Source of the DNA: Hypoxylon rubiginosum
Lineage: Eukaryota; Ascomycota; Sordariomycetes; Xylariales; Hypoxylaceae
DNA length: 64,000 nucleotides
Assembly: GCA_902806565.1 (NCBI GenBank)
Contig: CADCXA010000058.1
Span: 62,001 to 126,000, forward strand
Direction: 5' to 3'
Shown here: piece by piece, positions 34,904 to 46,581 of the stretch
How the letters are laid out: the number at the start of each line of letters is the position of its first letter
Position numbering within the stretch: position 1 is the first letter of the stretch
Notes under the pieces: generated by a model
What the model was told of the DNA's origin: nothing
Seen by the model: only the letters and a program-made list of their open reading frames with translations
Databases searched by the model: none
Program-made: the position numbers and the translations under genes

Positions 34904-36071
34904 ATGGGTGGGAATTCAAATCTTGATGTCATGCTGGTAAGCTCTTTTGCCTCATATACTGCCCTCCTATCCCCAATTCAAAGAGTGATGAAGCCCCAGA
35001 TCCAGATCCAGACCCAGATCAAGGTCAGGTCGTATATTGTATTATGAAAAAAAGCCAAGGCCGTATTCTGATTGTTCCATCTTTGGCTCCTAGGCCGGCG
35101 GCGGGGCTGCGTTCGCCGTAGACTTGATAATCTACCCATTGGACACTCTCAAGACCCGGCAGCAGAGTCGAGATTTCATCAAGACTTTTGCCGACCCTTC
35201 TACCAAAACACGACTTCCCTCGAAGCAGCTTTTCAAGGGCCTATACCAGGGCATCGGTATTGTCATAATCGCCACCTTGCCCGCTGCGGGGACCTTCTTT
35301 ACTACCTACGAAGCTGCCAAGTCATTCATCAGTCGTCATGGATCGCCGCTAGGCCTTCCGCAGCCTCTAGTGCATTCGAGTGCGTCAGCCATAGCAGAGT
35401 GCGCGTCGTGCTTGGTGCTCACTCCATCTGAGGTCATCAAGCAGAATGCTCAGATGCTGCAGCAGCGCTCTGGCAGCTCACGTAGGTCCGCTTCCCTTGA
35501 AGCCCTGAAGCAGTTGGCAGGCGGCCCGGGTGCGAGCCGCAAGCTACTCTCGGGCTACACCGTCCTCGTAGCTAGAAACTTGCCCTTCACGGCCATTCAA
35601 TTTCCCATCTTCGAATTCACGCGCGAACGGATCTGGGGCCGGCGGTCGGGCACGCACGGGCACGGTACCGGCTATAGCACGGAGGGAAAGCAGGGCTTGC
35701 TCGAGACCGGCGTGATCACGGGAACGAGCGCCGGGCTGGCGGGTAGCTTCGCGGCTATCGTCACGACGCCGATGGACGTAGTCAAGACGCGCATGATGCT
35801 GACGGCTGGAAACGACCGGGACGTGAAGCAAGGTGCCCACGACCGAATGGTTGCACCGCAGGACGCGAGCAGATTTCGCGCGCGGGGAGGGTTGGCGGTG
35901 GCGCGCGAGGTAATTTCGGAGAGGGGAATGGCCGGACTCTTCCGAGGTTCGGCTCTTCGCGCCATATGGACTGCCGTCGGCAGCGGCCTCTACCTAGGAA
36001 CGTACGAAGTAGCCAAGCTCTGGCTCGCAAGAAGAAAAGGGGGCGATCTTGACGATAAAAGCTTCCTCTAA
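34904..36071 (+). CDS. Mitochondrial carrier, SAM-carrier (Pet8/SLC25A26) type
   Basis: Inner-membrane solute carrier. Exons 34904-34936 and 35094-36071 with a 157-bp intron (GTAAGC..TAG) give 336 residues. Three carrier signatures are present, one per repeat: YPLDTLKTR near the N-terminus, TPSEVIKQ in the middle and TPMDVVKTR in the last third. The IQFPIFEF segment and the PSEVIKQ variant resemble SAM carriers, which exchange cytosolic SAM for mitochondrial SAH. The first exon encodes 11 residues and the first helix begins at AGGGAAF in exon 2. The assignment to the carrier superfamily is certain; the substrate is inferred. The third repeat has a longer hydrophilic insert than usual. Confidence 0.88.
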
Positions 36072-36321
36072 CCAATGAAGAGCGTAAACGAAGCCGTCTT
36101 CAAGCAATCATTTGTGATATTCGCTACCTAGGTACCTAATTGGTCGCCGGCCATGTGTTCATGATATTGACCATATCCGTACCCCAAAACTCCTAACTGC
36201 TGCAATGCAAATCCATAAGAATGCTCGATGGCTCCAACCAAAAAAAAACACCATGCCTTCTCTCACCATCCCTCAATCTCTCATTATCTCTCATTATCTC
36301 TCATCTCTCATCTCTCATCTC
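36072..36321. other. Convergent interval with CT-rich repeat
   Basis: Short interval between the carrier and the secreted-protein gene. Exact TACCTAGGTA at 36125-36134 and TCTCAT(TA) repeats at about 36279-36324. Confidence 0.5.
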
Positions 36322-37512
36322 TCACCCTGAAATATACACCATACTAAATATCCCATCAGCTTCTCCACTGGATGAAAGTCGGGGTTGACAGAAGCTGATC
36401 CTTTCAAGCACCACCTCGTTCCCGTTCGAGTCTTTTCCGCAGTCCAGATCGGCTTTCCAACACTCGTAATGCGGGACGAAGGAATAAAAGGCCACCGTCC
36501 CGGACATCTGTCTATTCCCTTCCGTCGCGGCCGTTATGTTTCCCACCGTTACTGTCGACCCGGTCTCCTCCATCCAGCTTTGCGCGATGCTGCTCGAAAA
36601 GGTCGACGACATCTTTTCCGTCGCCCCGAGGAAGTCGACTCCTGATTCGAACGACACCTAGACGGGAAAAACCTGGCGTTAGCTATACACTTCGAAAAAG
36701 ACTCGCTCGACAGGAGTACAGCCGCAGGTTAGGCTCTGCGTCGGACGTACCTCGGTCCCCATTTCCGACGTCCACGTGTAGGAATTGAAATGCGCCACCG
36801 CGGTGGTGACCGTGGTGCTTAGCTGTATCGAATGTGTGCATGCGGGTGCGGCCTCGCAGGTCTGCGGTCTGGTGATGGCTATTTGCTGGCCATCTTCAAT
36901 GGTAGGGCTGGCAGCGGAACTTTTGATCGTGCAGGCCGGGGGTGCACCGGTCATAGCATCCTTAGGGGTATTGCTTTGGATCTCGACTTCTGCGATGGAG
37001 CAGTCGCCCTGGCCGCAGCAGTAACTGGTGATCAGACTGTCGTGGGCCTTTTCGCACCATTAGTGGATGCTCATAGATACGCGTGTCTCGAAACCTACCG
37101 TCAAGGGTGTGTAGTAGCAACCTTCTTCAGCCACCCTCAAGATTTCCGTTCCGGGCAACGGGTTGATGATCTGCCAACCGAATCGGGTATCCTTCATCAA
37201 GATGTACTGGCAACCCGGATCCGGTCGTTCTACGGACCAGTATACGAACTGCGTCCCTGCCTCCTTGTTGTCGTCACCGCTGACCCCCGCGTCTGGGAAT
37301 GTCAAGTTGTCGTAATAGTGGCCGGCGGCGTGGCTATTCCAGTCCGTGACGGCGTGATCTATTTTGAGCTTGTTATCTGGGACGGGATCTCCATCGGTGA
37401 AGATGTCGACCGGTTTGGTACACGTCACCTCCTTGTACGCGATAAAGCCGGGTGTGGCGATTGTGGGGGCTGCGAAGAGTAGAAAAAGGGGCAAAAGGTG
37501 ATTTGACAACAT
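36322..37512 (-). CDS. Secreted Cys-rich protein with Ser/Thr-rich beta segment, unknown family
   Basis: Three exons are proposed: 37512-37099, 37047-36751 and 36657-36322, 348 residues. A signal peptide covers about 1-19. The first exon holds three Cys and many Trp and Tyr; the second has a CCGQGDC motif; the last is rich in Ser, Thr and Gly. The alternating Ser/Thr and hydrophobic residues on both sides of the second intron recall the stem region of aerolysin-type beta-barrel proteins, but this is a weak inference. Intron 36658-36750 (GTACGT, CTAAC, CTAG) is clear. The first gap is less certain: the frame continues unchanged across an in-frame TAA at 37060-37062, and only a 51-bp intron 37048-37098 with an AAG acceptor removes it. 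Without that splice the gene would be interrupted. Confidence 0.65.
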
Positions 37513-40037
37513 TGTGCTATGTGATATATATATGTGTGTATGTGTATGCGGCGCGAGGCTCTAGCCGACAGTTCAGACAGGTTGTTTCGAGACCGAGGAT
37601 TTAGATGAGCGACTACGAATCCTCTTTTCAGTCGGGGCAAGGGTATTCGAATCCTTATATATTTGTATGGGCTATACTAGCTACAATCATGTGGCGCACA
37701 AACGATCGGAATAGGAAGGACTATCTCGTTCGCTATCTCTCGTCGCGAGCCTACACCGACTCGGTCCAATTTACTCCTTTGGAGATCAGCTTCTATAACT
37801 TACAAGGTAATTTTGGGACATGTGGTGCATTCCGATGGCCGCACCTATTGCTTGCATGCTTCCCCATTATTCTAGAAGGAAGCCAGGAAGCCGGTCCAAG
37901 GGCCTGGCTGTCAAGCCTGCATATATCCACCACGGTAGTCCCTGTTCAGACGAGGACCTACTCCGATACTATCTTGGAGTTTGCTACCGGTTCCCACAAG
38001 TATAGATAGTATAGGTATCTATATACCGACTCTAACTACCGGCCGGGGGAATTCACAGAGTTCCAGGCTTAGGGTTGGATGCTATTGGTGCCGTGGCCTT
38101 GTTCGTCCTCGATCTGGTAGCTTATGCTGGCGATTCGATGCGAAGAAGCATGTTACCAAGAAGTCGACTTGCATCTCCAAAACCTGGAGAAAAGCTTGGC
38201 TACTTCGACACCAATCAGGGTGAGATCTGCATGAGGGACTTGGCTTGTATCATGGTATTGTACCTAGTTGCTGTTGTGATTGTTGCTGTTGTGATTGTAT
38301 GCTACGCCACGAGAGCCGAATGAGGATGGTGCTAGATACCTCCTATCTTTCTCTAGGGATGATAACTATCATGTCTTACGAGGAAGCTCCCAAACACTCG
38401 AAAAGGCACACGATACCGGTTCCTTCGCGTCCAACCCCAGTCCCACATTACTCGTCCCGAGAAACATCGTGAAACTCATATCTCATCTCGGAAGAGGAAT
38501 GTCCAAAATATCTAGAACTATGATGTAAATACTGGGTATATTTGTCGTGTTTCCTTCTCGTAAGATAACAATAAGCTTCACTACTCTGTATTATAAATGA
38601 TAGATAGGCATATTCCGAGCCCTCTTGTTATCTAGGTTGCTATCCTCAAAAGATCCATTCCTTCGCAAACATAGACAAGGGCCACAACTTGGTGAAGATA
38701 TTATGGATCTCGAAATCTTACTGTCTTCTATGTGCGGATCCATCCATGTGACCTACGTCCCCAGATAGTGTGGGGAGTCTGGGAGTGTAGAAGTCATAGA
38801 CAAAGTGGTCCATTGTATGAGTTCATCGCCAACCGCGTGGTAGCCAACGAGAAATCGCATAATTCAGCTGATAATGTAGAAGAACCCAAGATGGACGACG
38901 CCAGGTATTCCGCTGGAACGGAGGTCTTGATACCGATGGAAGGGTACTTGGCTTCATTGTACGGTTTGCGTCGCACAACCTTGACATGACTTCGGTGAAA
39001 TTTTAAATCGTGGCTTTCTCCCCCTCCTTCTTTAGACATTGAAACGCCTACTCTTAGTAGGTTACTCGTACATGGTAACTGAGGATCCTTACCATTTCTG
39101 CGGGAACCACTTGTTTGCGTTGCTGGATTAGGTCTCTTATCTTTGGTCCCTAGTTAGTTAGGTCCCATGGTCTCGGGTATACCATTCCCTAATACAATCT
39201 AGATCACGTACATGCGAGGCTGGTGTTTGCCCTCGAGCTAGAACTGGAGGACAGCTTTATCCCGCCTCCTACCGAGTATTTTTACGTCACTTCCCGTTGC
39301 CCGTCAGTCACGATATGTATGAGCTCGCCCACGTGCGTCTATGAACCTCTTCAGATGGCTTTAACCTTTCCCCGTGGGGTCGGGCATTTCTAGACCGCGA
39401 CGCGAGGACACGTTGTATGGAGTATACTATACTATTAAATGATTCAAGAGGTATTTTTTGAAGAGACATTAGCGTGATTTTATTTCACGATCTATGCGTA
39501 GTACCATCAACTTCAGAGGACATGAGGATGGATCGCTTGTCATAATGAATGCGATAACTCTATGCTCTTGAGTCACCGCGGCGTTTGAATAAGACTTTAT
39601 CCAAGTCACTTCCTTTCCAATTTTCAAAATTTTAAGCGAGTCGTCTATCATAGATAGTATGGTGAGGCAATAGATAACTTGTTACCAAGAGATGGAATAT
39701 CTTAACGATGATCATCTTCACCGAGTTATACTCGCTAAGCTTTGTTAACGAGGGGGTAATCTACTCTTTCTATACGCCCCGCATATATCTTAGGTCTAAC
39801 GACTTCACCAAGCCCTACGGCCGAAACGTCTCGCAATAGATCGTATCTGATTGGTTTGCTATAAGCCGTATATAGTAGTTGGATATCGCCGAAGACCGAA
39901 CGCTATTTTGCGGAGTAATTCCATTATTACATAACCACCCAAGTAGAGTAAACCTCATCATGGGAGCAGACGATTATATGCAGTCGTTGAAGTGCGCCGA
40001 GAAAGTTCACGATTTCTAAACTAGTATAAAATATTTT

Positions 40038-40534
40038 AGGCACTAACACCTCGCTCAAAACACATTGCTACTGAGGTCTTTAATTTGAGAACCAATACAT
40101 TATACTGTGAGCTTCCTTTAGCGTTATACCGGGAAATATTAACTGACCCTATACGAATCTCGTTTCGGGTAAGACGTAGACATGATGCTCGGAAACCCAT
40201 GACACGAAGGCTACAATTTCTACACCGAAGTATGGTGGAACTGAGAGCTAGCCTATCGTAAGATTACACGATATTATGATATAATGCTCTGAATGGAAAG
40301 GAAATTCCGTTATGTTTTGTTACAACTAATAAACCCTTAGAATCACTATACCGGTTTTCTGAATCTCACTTTGAGACATCTTAGGTAGACGTGTATTTCG
40401 AAACGCATTGGCAATATTACTCTGCAACGGTTGATCCTATTAATGACGTTACAGATCCAAAGGGATTTGAAAGTGTTTATTATCCTTTTGGAGTTGGAAA
40501 TAGTAACCTTTATATAGCGTCTCATGGGTCTTAG
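40038..40534 (+). pseudogene. Possible decayed coding sequence
   Basis: One plus-strand frame is open in long blocks but broken by stops near 40259, 40274 and 40382. The last block (40385-40531) reads as 49 residues of ordinary composition. The frame is shared by all blocks, which is more than expected in AT-rich DNA, but the evidence is weak. No family recognised. Confidence 0.2.
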
Positions 40535-42064
40535 CCATGGGAATATAAGAAACTATTGTAACCTACCTAGGTATTTACCTGTGAAGATTGACATATCATG
40601 CGAAGCTCCGAGATGCTAACCTCGTGAAGCTAAATACAACAGATTACGACTATCAGGCCATCACATACTGTCGACACATAAGCAACCGCTTACCCAGGTA
40701 CCTAGGAGGAGGTATATGTGGTAAACGTAAAGGTTTCATAGATAGTTTCCAAATATCGTATACGAGGCTGTAGAACTCGAAATGCAAATGCACCTTGCGC
40801 GTGCCTCATCGGTCAGTCACAAGATCAGAGGTGATATCACGCTTACGTGCCTAATGTATAGGTATAGTGTGTTGCTACCTCTAAAACGTTCCTTGTACTC
40901 GAGTGTCCAATTTCCCCGGGGCAGCTTTATCACGTTGTATGTTGTGTCTCCTGGAATATATGGCCACTAGGACTAGGGACAGTGGGAAATGTTCCACGAG
41001 ACACCATGCTGATAAGTGTGTAATGCAAGTCCCTATCGAGGAAATAAAACTAGAGACTTAGGTTGAGGGAATAAGAGTCTAGAAAGGAAATTCCCATTAA
41101 CAAGCCTATGCCTTGTACGATGGTCTCTTTAGTGATCTCAATTGCCGTTGTTGAGACCTTATGTGGAATAACACTATACCTTAGGTATGCTTCAAGCCTC
41201 AACTCACGATAAAATGCCATAGTGGTGATCCAAGGGCTTCGGCCAACGTGGTTCAATACTGCAATACTATTAGGCCAGCCCAAGTGCGAATATCGTCATC
41301 TCATCTATGAACATCTTCGCTTCCTTGAGACGATCCGTGTCATCCAGTTATATTGGTTGAGAGCTGCTTGCTATTTTCCTTCGGCGGCTCTCGGGTATGT
41401 TGGACATTGCGGTGGGCTTCGTCGGCGGGTTCGCGACCCCAACAGCTTGGATCAGCCGTGCAGCGAAAATCGCCTTTACCTGATTTGCAAGGGCAATTCA
41501 GGCGGATTGGTCAAAGTTACATCTGCATGGAGGGGGGGTTTTTGAGGACTCAGAAAACTCCGAGACATGGCCTTACCGGCATCGGCGCCGGCTCTTGACC
41601 CTGTCAGACACATGCCCGCAACGCCCTATGAGCACACACGTACTTCGTACCTACCTGGTAGGTACCTATGTAGGAGGAGGTAGGTATTCAGGCACACAGA
41701 TGCAGCGTCACACGTATGTGCCAATCACGTCAGCGAAATACCGTCACCCCCAACAGATGTCAAAAGGCTACTTCAGATACACACACCTATTTGAGAGTAC
41801 TGGTAACGGTTACAGGTGTGGGCTTGGCATATGAATGGTCCTCCAGGTAGAATCGTCCAAGTCTAGCGCACGCTAGTGGTTAATTGCACCGAGGGCGATC
41901 TTTGGCTGTTCGCTTATGACACGCATTATCTAGAGCCTATCGACTACGTGCGCGTCATGGCGAGCCGGCGGAGTAGGGTGACAGCCGAACCGGTTGGGCG
42001 CCTCGTACGAACATATCCGAATGTCAAAAGAGATGGATCTGATAGCGGAATACATACCTACCAT

Positions 42065-42127
42065 AGCTACCCTAGCTACCCTAGCTACCCTGCCTACCCT
42101 GCCTACCCTGCTTACCCTACCTACCCT
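42065..42127. repeat. 9-bp minisatellite, 7 units
   Basis: Seven contiguous units of AGCTACCCT, drifting through GCCTACCCT and GCTTACCCT to ACCTACCCT. Confidence 0.92.
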
Positions 42128-42705
42128 ACCTACATATCTCAAAGCTACATGTAGGTAGAGCATGTCGAGATTGGAGGGTTGCGAGGGGAGTAGGGTAGCA
42201 AGGGGAGGTGGGTGACGGGTGATAGGTGAGCCGTTTCCTATGCACGATTTGTTCATCGTACCTAAGTCTTGTATCTCGCGGTGAGTTGGCCGTTGCTGAT
42301 AGTAACCTACTTATCCTTTTGCTCCCGTTCGGTGGTTGTTGGGCACATTGTAGGGTGGCACGTTAGGGTACAGCCTACAATGTGCCGAGACTCGAAGGCT
42401 GGCCCGATCAACCCCCGATTCGCCAATTCCGGAGCCATGATCTAAAGATTGATATGAAGCAAATCTATAGACCTCCCGAACACGTTGTCTATCAAGATCG
42501 AGGCCACATCGGTGGGTCGCCTTGCGTTACATGCTTCACTCTTGCTCAGTGGGAGGGGGGCTGGGCTGCATGAGGAGATGTCAGATTGATTAGATGCCGG
42601 GGTTCGTAGGGTCCAAAGGTTCCTAAAGAAGAAAGAAAGAAATAGACGAGGCCGATACGGCAAGGTAAAATGGCAGAGTACCTACATGTACGTATGTACG
42701 TATGT

Positions 42706-42784
42706 AGGTAGGATACGAAAAGATGAGTACATGATAGGTAGGATACAAAAAGATGAGTAGGTAGGATACGAAAGAAATGAGTTG
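42706..42784. repeat. Imperfect direct repeat, 3 copies
   Basis: Three copies of AGGTAGGATAC(G/A)AAA followed by AGATGAGT or a close variant, with slightly different spacing. Confidence 0.75.
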
Positions 42785-43390
42785 GTAGTTTATATATCAT
42801 CTCGTGTTATTAAGTCGAGGATTCGCAATCTTAGCATGTTTTTGGTACTAGGATTGTCTTACATGGCTAAATGTTTGTGGCCGATGGTATCAAAGGCTTG
42901 CGGGATGGCGCGATCTAATCCGAGTGGAAATACTGACCCAGAAATTCAACCAACTGACAAAGGGAGACCGTCTCCTACATCCAGCAACGTCATGCAGATG
43001 AAGGGTCCGCTCGCCATACCGCCGACGGATGGTAACTTGGAAAGATCTCCTGCCGTGCGTGTCAATGTGACTCTGGTAATCTCTTCCCGTCTGCTTTGAT
43101 CCGGCATTGTTGTTTCCCACAGAGTAGTGACTTGCATCAGTAGTGACCTGCATCAGACGGACATGCTTAGAAGCTTCCCGCCACAAGATCCGGCTGCCAT
43201 AAAAGCCAGCCTGAGCCCTACCTGGAAGTCGGCAGATCCTTCAAGAAACCTCCCTTGATAAAATTGTGCCTCTGCCAGCAACCTAGACGCCAGTTCGTGT
43301 TAACTCGGTCACTTACCTATTCCAATTTAACGAGCCCGCAAGCTTCAAGCTTCAAGAGTTCAAGAGGCGACTCTACCAACTACTCCAAAC

Positions 43391-44140
43391 ATGGCGCTCA
43401 ATCCGGTGTTGCCACACGCCTCCGAGCCGCCATCTGCACTCCTTCGGGAGAAGGATCACACGGAGATCTCGACGGAAGAGGTTTTGCCATCTCCGACCAA
43501 CAGCACCGGCATCTTCGCGCATGACAAGAAGCACTTCCTGGTCAACTCGCCTTACACCGACCAGGAGCATCTTCTCGACTTGAGAACTCTCGACGCCGAG
43601 AACGCATTGCTCGCCCGGGCGCTCGTTCGCATGACGAATCTGCGACCAGACTATGCTACCGCCCCTTACGTTGAGACCTTCAACTGGGAGGAGATCATGG
43701 ACGAATTGAGGCGAATCGTGCGACAGCATGGCTACGAGTGGAAGGAAACTTCCTTCTACATCGTGGCTTTTCGATCGCGTATCCCGCCCACCACGGTGTA
43801 CGAGGAACTGGGCACCCTGGATAAGGTAGCACATGCAGAAGCGACTGCCAGTGGTGGATTCCTAAAGTAGGTGTCAGTATCGCGGATTTTTCATAGGAGA
43901 AGCGCATTAACAGAGGGCAGATATTGGTTTGGTCAACCCGATAAGGACGGGAAAAACCTGGCGACGTGCCTGTGGAGATCGCAACAGGATGCGACAAAGG
44001 GAGGAGTCGGCCCTGGACATCGCAAGGCAGCGGCGGCAGCGCGGTCCTTGTACTCGGAATGGCGAATTGACCGACATAGGCTTATCATTCGAGATGGCGT
44101 GCAGAGCTGGGAAATTATTGACTGGGAACGACAAGAGTAG
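43391..44140 (+). CDS. UPF0643 family protein
   Basis: Conserved fungal protein of unknown function. Exons 43391-43866 and 43921-44140 with a 54-bp intron (GTAGGT..CAG) give 231 residues. Diagnostic segments are FYIVAFRSRIPPTT, HAEATASGGFLK directly before the intron, YWFGQPDKDGKNLATCLWRS directly after it, and GHRKAAAAARSLYSEW near the C-terminus. The fold resembles dimeric alpha-beta barrel proteins in the C-terminal half (inference). No signal peptide or membrane segment is seen. The intron splits the most conserved block, and the family match across it confirms the junction. Confidence 0.88.
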
Positions 44141-45296
44141 GGTTACACCAGGCTGCACGGTGGTCACCTAGTACCGTCGACCCTCGTGTGCCTGAGATAG
44201 AGGCGACGGGGTTGGCGAATGGGATCGGTCCGCGGCCGGCGGCCCGAGTCGTTCGTACAGTACTTTTCTTTTTCCTTTTTGGCTTGTGATTTCCAGCAAG
44301 GTATGGGTTATCGGGTTGTTGTCCAACACGGTGGATAGACCATAGATCATCGGCGCAAGGCACAAGGCATGGAGATAGGGTGTTAAAGAGATAAACAAAA
44401 AAAAGGGACGACAGATAGTAATGTATCCGCGTATCGGAAGTCTTGCTTCCCTCTCCTAATCGAGGACAGACCCACGATGAGACTAGCATCATGCTCTCCC
44501 GGTGGCAAAATAGAAGAGCTAGCAAGACCTGTCTTTTCCCCTGGCTAGTTGACCTGTAGGACCTAGGTGTGTAGTACTCCCTTGGATGGTAGATAGGGGT
44601 TGCTAGTCCAGTAGTCCACGTCAACATCGTCAACGTCGGACTGGTAGGTCTTCAGGGGAAGTTGGCGGCCTCAAGGATACTTGGATAGAAGGAAAACAAT
44701 ATATGCATATGACGAAGAATATAAATCTTGGGTAAGAGACGACGTTGCTTTGAGGCTCTTTTAAATATGTTTTATTTGTGGAATGTTGACATGGAAAATG
44801 ACAACATGGCGTGGGGGTTCAGGGTGGGATGTTTTTGATTTGCTTCCATCAGCATTTGAAGCCGACGCCAGCAATGCGCTCTGAACGGACGAGCGAGGTG
44901 CGGAGAGAGTCAGGGCTGTCGTGGGTGTGTGGGCGTGGGCGTGGGCGTGTGGGTGCAAGGAGAGAGAGCGAGATATGTGTTTAGGTGCATATTTGGAGTA
45001 TTATGGATTATTTTATAATCGAACTGGGGTTTGCATCAAAAGGATTTGACCACTGTAACCATCGACTGATGTCAAGGCCCACATGTCTGTACTTGGGTAC
45101 TTATATTATTTCTGCCGTTTCTCCCCGCCCCTTTCTCAAACCCACAGAATTGCATCCCACCAAAACCAACAAAATCTCAAGTTTTACACCCCACGACGTC
45201 GACAGTAACCAAATTTGGATCCTACCTTTGCCTCTACCAGTATTTCCGGAATCTGCACGTAAAGCGAATCGAGAGACCAAGGCGAAATCTGCGATC
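44141..45296. other. Intergenic upstream of eIF3h gene
   Basis: About 1.15 kb. A 172-codon minus-strand frame at 44115-44633 shows no family resemblance and is treated as chance. Short GTGGGC runs occur near 44930-44950. Confidence 0.45.
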
Positions 45297-46581
45297 ATGG
45301 CCGATTCTTTAAAGGATACGCCGTTCAAGACGGTTCAGGTTGAGTCGCTAGTAAGTTTTTTTCTCATGTCCTCTGTTGACCCCTCTATCAGCCTACCTGG
45401 CAGTCTGGCAACCTGACGCCTGACGCCTGACGCCTGACGCCTGACGCCTGACTGGTATCGACTGGCTAACCTGTGATCGCACATAGGTTGTCCTGAAGAT
45501 AGTCAAGCACTGCTCCAACAGCTTCCCTACCGCTGCTACTGGCTCTATCGTCGGCATGGATAAGGATGGCGTTCTCGAGGTTACGAATACTTTCCCATTC
45601 CCTACTGTGGACGTAGCAAGCACCGAAGGTAGCCACCAAAATGACGCCTCTGCCCTTGCTGCTGCTGCACCGCGCGCCAAGGCCAACATCGTCTACCAGA
45701 ACGACATGATCCGACATCTCAAGGAGGTCAACGTCGACGCTAACAACGTCGGCTGGTACACGAGCGCGACTATGGGAAACTTTGTCAACACGAGCTTCAT
45801 CGAGAACCAATACCATTACCAGCGCGAGAACGAACGAACTGTGGCTCTAGTGCACGATGTCAGCCGAAGCTCGCAGGGTGCGCTGAGCTTACGCGCGTTC
45901 AAGCTGACCCAGAACTTTATGACTGCATTCAAGGAGGGAAAGTTCACGACCGAAAAGTAGGCTAGCACCGACGATCGAGCAAAGTGCAAAGTGCAACATG
46001 CTAACATGAATCTGATTAGCCTGCAAAAATCCAAGCTCTCCTTCAAGGATATCCTCGTCGAATTCCCAATCAATGTTCACAACTCGCATCTTTTGACCTC
46101 ATTCCTCCATCAGCTACCTGCCCCCCCCACAGCCGAAGACGTGACGATGCCAACGTCTCTTGCCGATCTTCGACGTGACCATGTCAGGATGCCTCTTTAC
46201 CCGTCAGCCGACATCCTCGATCTCTCGATAGATCCCTTCCTCGAGAAGACGTGCGATCTTCTGCTGGATAGCATCGAGTCGCATTATACCGAGCTCAACA
46301 ACCACCAGTACTACCAGAGACAGCTAGCTCGTGAGCAAACCAAGATTACGGCGTGGCAGACGAAGCGCAAGGCGGAGAACGCGGGGCGAGTTGCAGCTAA
46401 GCAGCAGCCTCTTCCCGAAGATGAGTGGCAGCGGATCTTTAAGCTGCCTCAGGAACCTAGTCGACTAGAAGGTATGCTGAACGCCAAGCAAGTCGAGCAG
46501 TACAGCAAGCAAATAGACGGGTTCACGGCCAATGTCAGCGCCAAGATGTTTGCTGTCAGAGGAAATCTTCTACCGGAATAA
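45297..46581 (+). CDS. Translation initiation factor eIF3 subunit H
   Basis: MPN-domain subunit of the eIF3 complex, which assists 40S ribosome loading. Exons 45297-45350, 45487-45956 and 46020-46581 give 361 residues. The MPN domain covers about 12-160, beginning [16 protein letters not shown] and including TNTFPFP and [13 protein letters not shown]. It lacks the JAMM zinc residues, as expected for the non-catalytic subunit. A C-terminal helical region has the motifs [13 protein letters not shown] and KQVEQYSKQ. The first intron (136 bp) contains a 7-bp minisatellite. The second intron is 45957-46019. Start ATG 45297 gives the expected MADS N-terminus. Confidence 0.93.
45412..45453. repeat. 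7-bp minisatellite inside an eIF3h intron
   Basis: Five perfect CCTGACG units and one ending in CCTGACT, within the first intron. Each unit contains CTGAC, the fungal branch-site consensus, so the array multiplies candidate branch points. Confidence 0.9.

Larger units (their letters stand above)
37513..43390. other. Gene-poor tract, partly AT-rich
   Basis: About 5.9 kb with no gene that I can support. Open frames at 37605-38009 and 38075-38323 lack family resemblance, and the second gains its hydrophobic run from a 12-bp repeat. The part from about 39.4 to 40.6 kb is visibly AT-rich and includes a frame that may be decayed coding sequence (40038-40534). Tandem repeats lie at 42065-42127 and 42706-42784, and an exact TACCTAGGTA at 40564-40573. 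Confidence 0.5.

Noticed and set aside
38075..38323. 82-codon frame with a hydrophobic end
   Set aside because: The hydrophobic run comes from a 12-bp GTTGCTGTTGTGATT-type repeat, and no conserved part is seen.
44115..44633. 172-codon minus-strand frame
   Set aside because: Composition is not protein-like, it overlaps the UPF0643 3' end, and no motif is seen.
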